A DNA stretch of 19,127 nucleotides, taken from contig JAITIG010000181.1 of assembly GCA_031279575.1 (NCBI GenBank), forward strand, positions 1 to 19,127. The letters are read 5' to 3'. Each line of letters begins with the position of its first letter. Position 1 is the stretch's first letter. The DNA is from Bifidobacteriaceae bacterium. Its GTDB lineage: Bacteria; Actinomycetota; Actinomycetes; Actinomycetales; WQXJ01. Shown piece after piece: positions 16,144 through 19,127 of the stretch. The notes under the pieces were generated by a model that worked only from the letters and a program-made list of their open reading frames with translations, made no database searches and was not told the DNA's origin. Made by a program: the position numbers and the translations under genes.

Positions 16144-16719
16144 ATGAGTTCAACTTCAACCGACCGCAGAACCGCTAAGCGTGCTCTTGCTCTGCTTGGC
16201 GCTGCGGCTCTCACGCTCGTCGCGGGAAGCAGCGCGCTGGCTGCGACCCAATCCAACACCACGTCGAACAGCGGTGCCACGATCACCGTCAATCCGGTTT
16301 CCGGTGTCGTCTCGGATGGGCCTGGCTCGCCGGCCACCTACCTCGAGGGCATCGCGGACGGTACGGTCCTGGTCGACGGCAGCGGCTTCGTGACCACGCC
16401 CGGGAGCGTCATCGCGCCGGACGGAGTCGGCATTTACCTCGTCTACGGGCCGAAGCGATCCGACTACTACACGAACGGAGATCCCTACTATGACGCGGTC
16501 TGGCTGAACAGCGACGGCGTGTACGGGTCACCCGACTTCGATGGGGAGGTGTTCGCGGACGTCGAGATCGACATCGCGGAAACCTACGAAACCGCAGGCG
16601 GCGAGACGATCGATTGCAGCGACGAGCCCTGCTACATCCAGACCTTCACCGCAAACGGCCGAGACGCCGACGACACCGACCCCCGCGCGAACGATGTCGC
16701 AATCGAGGTCAAGTGGTGA
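16144..16719 (+). CDS. Small secreted Ig-like protein associated with the HtaA gene
   Basis: A 191-residue exported protein. Residues 1-33 form a Sec signal peptide (basic RRTAKR, hydrophobic ALALLGAAALTLVAG, cleavage after SSALA). The mature part has a beta-rich Ig-like pattern: ATITVNPVSGVVSDG, TVLVDGSGFVTTPG, GVGIYLVYGPKRSDYY, then a probable disulfide pair Cys158/Cys163 (CSDEPC) and a terminal YIQTFTANGR ... IEVKW. The same pattern occurs, as far as I recall, in C-terminal regions of HtaA-type surface proteins, so a heme-related accessory role is inferred. The ATG follows AAAGGGG by 6 nt. The gene lies first downstream of the iron box and leader. Confidence 0.72.
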   Translation: MSSTSTDRRTAKRALALLGAAALTLVAGSSALAATQSNTTSNSGATITVNPVSGVVSDGPGSPATYLEGIADGTVLVDGSGFVTTPGSVIAPDGVGIYLVYGPKRSDYYTNGDPYYDAVWLNSDGVYGSPDFDGEVFADVEIDIAETYETAGGETIDCSDEPCYIQTFTANGRDADDTDPRANDVAIEVKW

Positions 16720-16741
16720 GCTGACCAGCTGACCATCAACG

Positions 16742-16779
16742 GCCTTGGCCCGGTAGCCCTTCGGTTCCCGGGCCAAGGC
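16742..16779 (+). terminator. Intercistronic 12-bp hairpin, possible attenuator
   Basis: GCCTTGGCCCGG (16742-16753) pairs perfectly with CCGGGCCAAGGC (16768-16779) across a 14-nt loop. No T-run follows (TTGTGCC), so it is not a clear terminator. It could weaken read-through into, or protect RNA upstream of, the large HtaA gene. Confidence 0.5.
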
Positions 16780-16877
16780 TTGTGCCCATAGACCCCCATC
16801 CCCAGCGCCATCCGTGCGCGCCTCATCATGGCTCCTGGACCCGAATCCTGGGCGCTGCTCCCGAAAGGCAATACCCG

Positions 16878-19127
16878 ATGCTCCTTCCTCGCCACCCTCG
16901 CAACTGGGCTCTCGCGCCCGTCGCAGCCATCATCGCAACCCTGTCCCTCACCCCGCAAACGTCGGTCGCCGCAGCCGCGGCCGAAACCGCAGGGCAGGTG
17001 ACCGGAGGCTCGGTCACCTGGGGCGTCAAGGAATCCCTCCGACGATACGTGCCAAGCGGCGGTGAGGCCGAGGATGGTGCGACGAAGCTGGCGTCCGGCG
17101 AGTTTGAGTTGCCGATCTCATCGGGGACTTACGATCCCTCGTCGCGAGATCTGCGCCTCGAGCTGGAGGGAACGATCGTCTTCGACTACGCAGCGCACAC
17201 CTTCAAGTTCACTTTCCGAGATCTCAGCCTTGAGATCAGCCCATCCTCAAGCACGCTCTCGGCAGAGGTCACGACGACCTTCTACGACCAGGTCAGCGGC
17301 GCTGAAGCAAGCAGCAGCACAGCGAGCGCAGATCTCGTCACGCTCGACACCCGGCGCGGTACGCGCACGGTCACACCCGGTGTGTACCGGTGGATTGATC
17401 TGCCGACGGCATTGACCGCGCAGGGCGCTGATCTGTTCGAGGCCACGATCAACGGTGTCGTGAACCGGTTCTACGCTGAGGGGGAGCCCTTCGATGCACT
17501 GACGATCAACGCGACGGGCGATGAATGGCCCGAGGAGGCTTATATCGACCCCACGTGGACGGCACCCGGGAAAGAAGTTCTCGTAGCCTCGGACTCGCTG
17601 GACGGATACTTCTTCACCGGCGGGCTCGGCGCCGTCCACGACACTAAGCGAGGGAAGGTGTTCGCCGCCGCAGTGGAGGAGGACGGCACCTACTCGATCG
17701 CAATCCTGAACGCGGACACGCTCGTCGAAGAGCAGCGGCTTGCGATCGTCGGGTATCCGAACGGGATGGCAGTGGACGAGAACACCGGGAAACTGGTCGT
17801 CCGCACCGCGACCTCGACCCACCCAGACTTCCGCGTGTACGAGGGAGTCACCTACACCGGCGCCCTGAACGTCGTGGCTCCGGACGGCAACGGCGGCTAC
17901 CGCGCGAGCTGGACGCTCCAAAGCATCCCGGCTCACGCCAGTTTCCAGCCGTTCTTCGACGGCGACGGGAGATTCGTCTCAGCAAGCAACTCATCAATCA
18001 GTGGGTCTCGGGGGCTCTTGTTCTACGATCTCGACGCCATCGACACTCCGACCGATACGCCGGCGGCGCCTGCCGCTGCCGACGACTTCATCGCGTTTGG
18101 CTCCACTGCGATCACCTACTCAGGCGTCTACGACCAACAGTCGGGCCTCATCCACGTGGTGGCGAGTTCCGCCGCCAATGGCATCTTCACTGTGGATCCC
18201 ACCGGTGAGAGCGGTCCCGTCAAGACACCGTTGCAGAATGGTGGAGGCGTGCGGGCCCGGTTGATCCTGGACGGTGACAAGCTCTACGCCTCGCGCACAA
18301 CAGGCATTGAGGTTCTCCGCCTCGGAGAAGACGGCATGCCCCAAGCGGAAACAACCGTCGCCCTCTCGGGGGCGCCGTGGTCGATGGTGCTTGACTCTGC
18401 GACCGGCCTGCTCTGGGTCGAATCAGCCTTCACGGGAAGAATTCGCGCCCTCGACACTAACGACGGCTACACGCAGGTGGCGTCCGCCGACAACCTCGTC
18501 ACGGAGTCTGGTCTGAGTATCTCCTCCCTCAACCTAGTGACCCGCCCCGGAGACGTTCCACTGGTCGCCCTGTACGCGGGTGGAAGCGCCGTGATCCCCG
18601 TCTCTCTCAGCGAACTGCTGATTATCTCCCGCTATACGACCCCAGCTGTGACTACCCAGCCGAACGACGCTGAGGTGGCGCTGGAGGGCGCGTCATATGG
18701 CGCTGATGGCTCGCTGAGCGGGGCGGATCCTCAAGCCGTAGAGTTCACGGCCGCAGCGTCGGGCGAGCCAGCCGTTGAGATCCAGTGGCAGGTGCAGACG
18801 GCCTACGGTTGGGAGGACCTTGTCGACGATGATGTCTTCAGCGGAGTTACGGCGAATACCCTCACCGTGAGTGCCTCCGCCGCATCGGACGGCACCAGTT
18901 TCCGCGCGGTCTTCCGAAACACCGTCACGGACTACACCGGCACCGAGGTGCAGATCGGACAGATCGCCACTGACGCTGCGAGCTTGACAGTCACTATCGT
19001 CGAGCCAGAAGATGATGAGCCAGCCGATGGCGGCGTGATCCACCCAGACGGCGCGATTACCGGGTCGCCGAACTCCACGGGTGCGTCGACGAAGGTCACG
19101 CCTGGGATCCACTTGGCGGCGGACAGC
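16878..19127 (+). CDS. Large secreted HtaA-domain (heme-binding) protein, 3' end outside window
   Basis: An open frame of 750 codons running off the right edge. Residues 1-35 are a signal peptide. About 39-210 form an HtaA domain: GGSVTWGVKESLRRYV, IVFDYAAHTFKFTF and VVNRFYAEGEPFDALTI carry Tyr57, His107 and Tyr199, the positions known in corynebacterial HtaA to contact heme. About 225-585 contains repeated propeller-like strands (GAVHDTKRGKVFAA, GMAVDENTGKLVV, SMVLDSATGLLWV). About 589-708 is an Ig-like domain (VTTQPND ... IQWQVQTAYGWEDL ... TLTVSASAASDGTSFRAVF). ATG 16878 has GAAAGG 9 nt upstream. Further domains, possibly more HtaA copies and a surface anchor, may follow. Confidence 0.85.
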   Translation, partial: MLLPRHPRNWALAPVAAIIATLSLTPQTSVAAAAAETAGQVTGGSVTWGVKESLRRYVPSGGEAEDGATKLASGEFELPISSGTYDPSSRDLRLELEGTIVFDYAAHTFKFTFRDLSLEISPSSSTLSAEVTTTFYDQVSGAEASSSTASADLVTLDTRRGTRTVTPGVYRWIDLPTALTAQGADLFEATINGVVNRFYAEGEPFDALTINATGDEWPEEAYIDPTWTAPGKEVLVASDSLDGYFFTGGLGAVHDTKRGKVFAAAVEEDGTYSIAILNADTLVEEQRLAIVGYPNGMAVDENTGKLVVRTATSTHPDFRVYEGVTYTGALNVVAPDGNGGYRASWTLQSIPAHASFQPFFDGDGRFVSASNSSISGSRGLLFYDLDAIDTPTDTPAAPAAADDFIAFGSTAITYSGVYDQQSGLIHVVASSAANGIFTVDPTGESGPVKTPLQNGGGVRARLILDGDKLYASRTTGIEVLRLGEDGMPQAETTVALSGAPWSMVLDSATGLLWVESAFTGRIRALDTNDGYTQVASADNLVTESGLSISSLNLVTRPGDVPLVALYAGGSAVIPVSLSELLIISRYTTPAVTTQPNDAEVALEGASYGADGSLSGADPQAVEFTAAASGEPAVEIQWQVQTAYGWEDLVDDDVFSGVTANTLTVSASAASDGTSFRAVFRNTVTDYTGTEVQIGQIATDAASLTVTIVEPEDDEPADGGVIHPDGAITGSPNSTGASTKVTPGIHLAADS

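Noticed and set aside
16144..16242. Twin-arginine signal in the small secreted protein
   Set aside because: DRRTAKRA has two arginines but lacks the following hydrophobic FL residues. The features are those of an ordinary Sec signal.

Overview
The window is high-GC (about 70-75% in sampled lines) and compactly coded. The gene set points to an actinobacterium (Actinomycetota): DUF3263, a LytR C-terminal-domain protein, a groEL with two CIRCE operators and no groES, a lone WXG100 protein, DUF3027, DUF2530, a DtxR/IdeR regulator, many GTG/TTG starts and several leaderless-type promoters. Genus and family cannot be fixed from the sequence alone.

Layout. Positions 1-277 hold two exact-length 125-bp tandem units, each carrying a strong inverted repeat, plus the start of a third, abutting the 3' end of ung (minus strand). 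Divergent from ung, on the plus strand, are a DUF3263 protein, a membrane-anchored LytR_C protein and groEL, closed by a strong terminator. Next comes a NarL-type response regulator and its four-helix sensor kinase. Converging on these from the minus strand are a WXG100 protein, a degenerate HD-family protein and an OmpR-type regulator/kinase pair. From 9.6 kb on the plus strand a cold-shock protein is translationally coupled to a DUF3027 zinc-ribbon protein. These are followed by DUF2530 (minus), an AzgA-type purine permease, an MFS exporter, a DtxR/IdeR iron regulator and yajQ (minus).

The most interesting part is 15.76-19.13 kb. Upstream of two secreted-protein genes lies a near-consensus promoter (TTGACC-17-TATGGT). 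A DtxR-type iron box sits just downstream of the predicted transcription start, followed by a leader of about 300 nt. That leader can form several mutually exclusive hairpins, and its last helix can hide the Shine-Dalgarno sequence. The first gene encodes a small secreted Ig-like protein. The second, cut by the window edge, encodes a large secreted protein with an N-terminal HtaA (heme-binding) domain that keeps the family's Tyr/His/Tyr residues, then propeller-like repeats and an Ig-like domain. This looks like a heme-acquisition locus repressed by the iron regulator encoded about 600 bp upstream, with a possible second RNA-level control that I could not assign to any known riboswitch class. 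GC falls to about 62% in sampled lines here, which may mean the locus was acquired or is evolving differently.

Functions are assigned by recognising motifs by eye. No database search, folding program or alignment was run.
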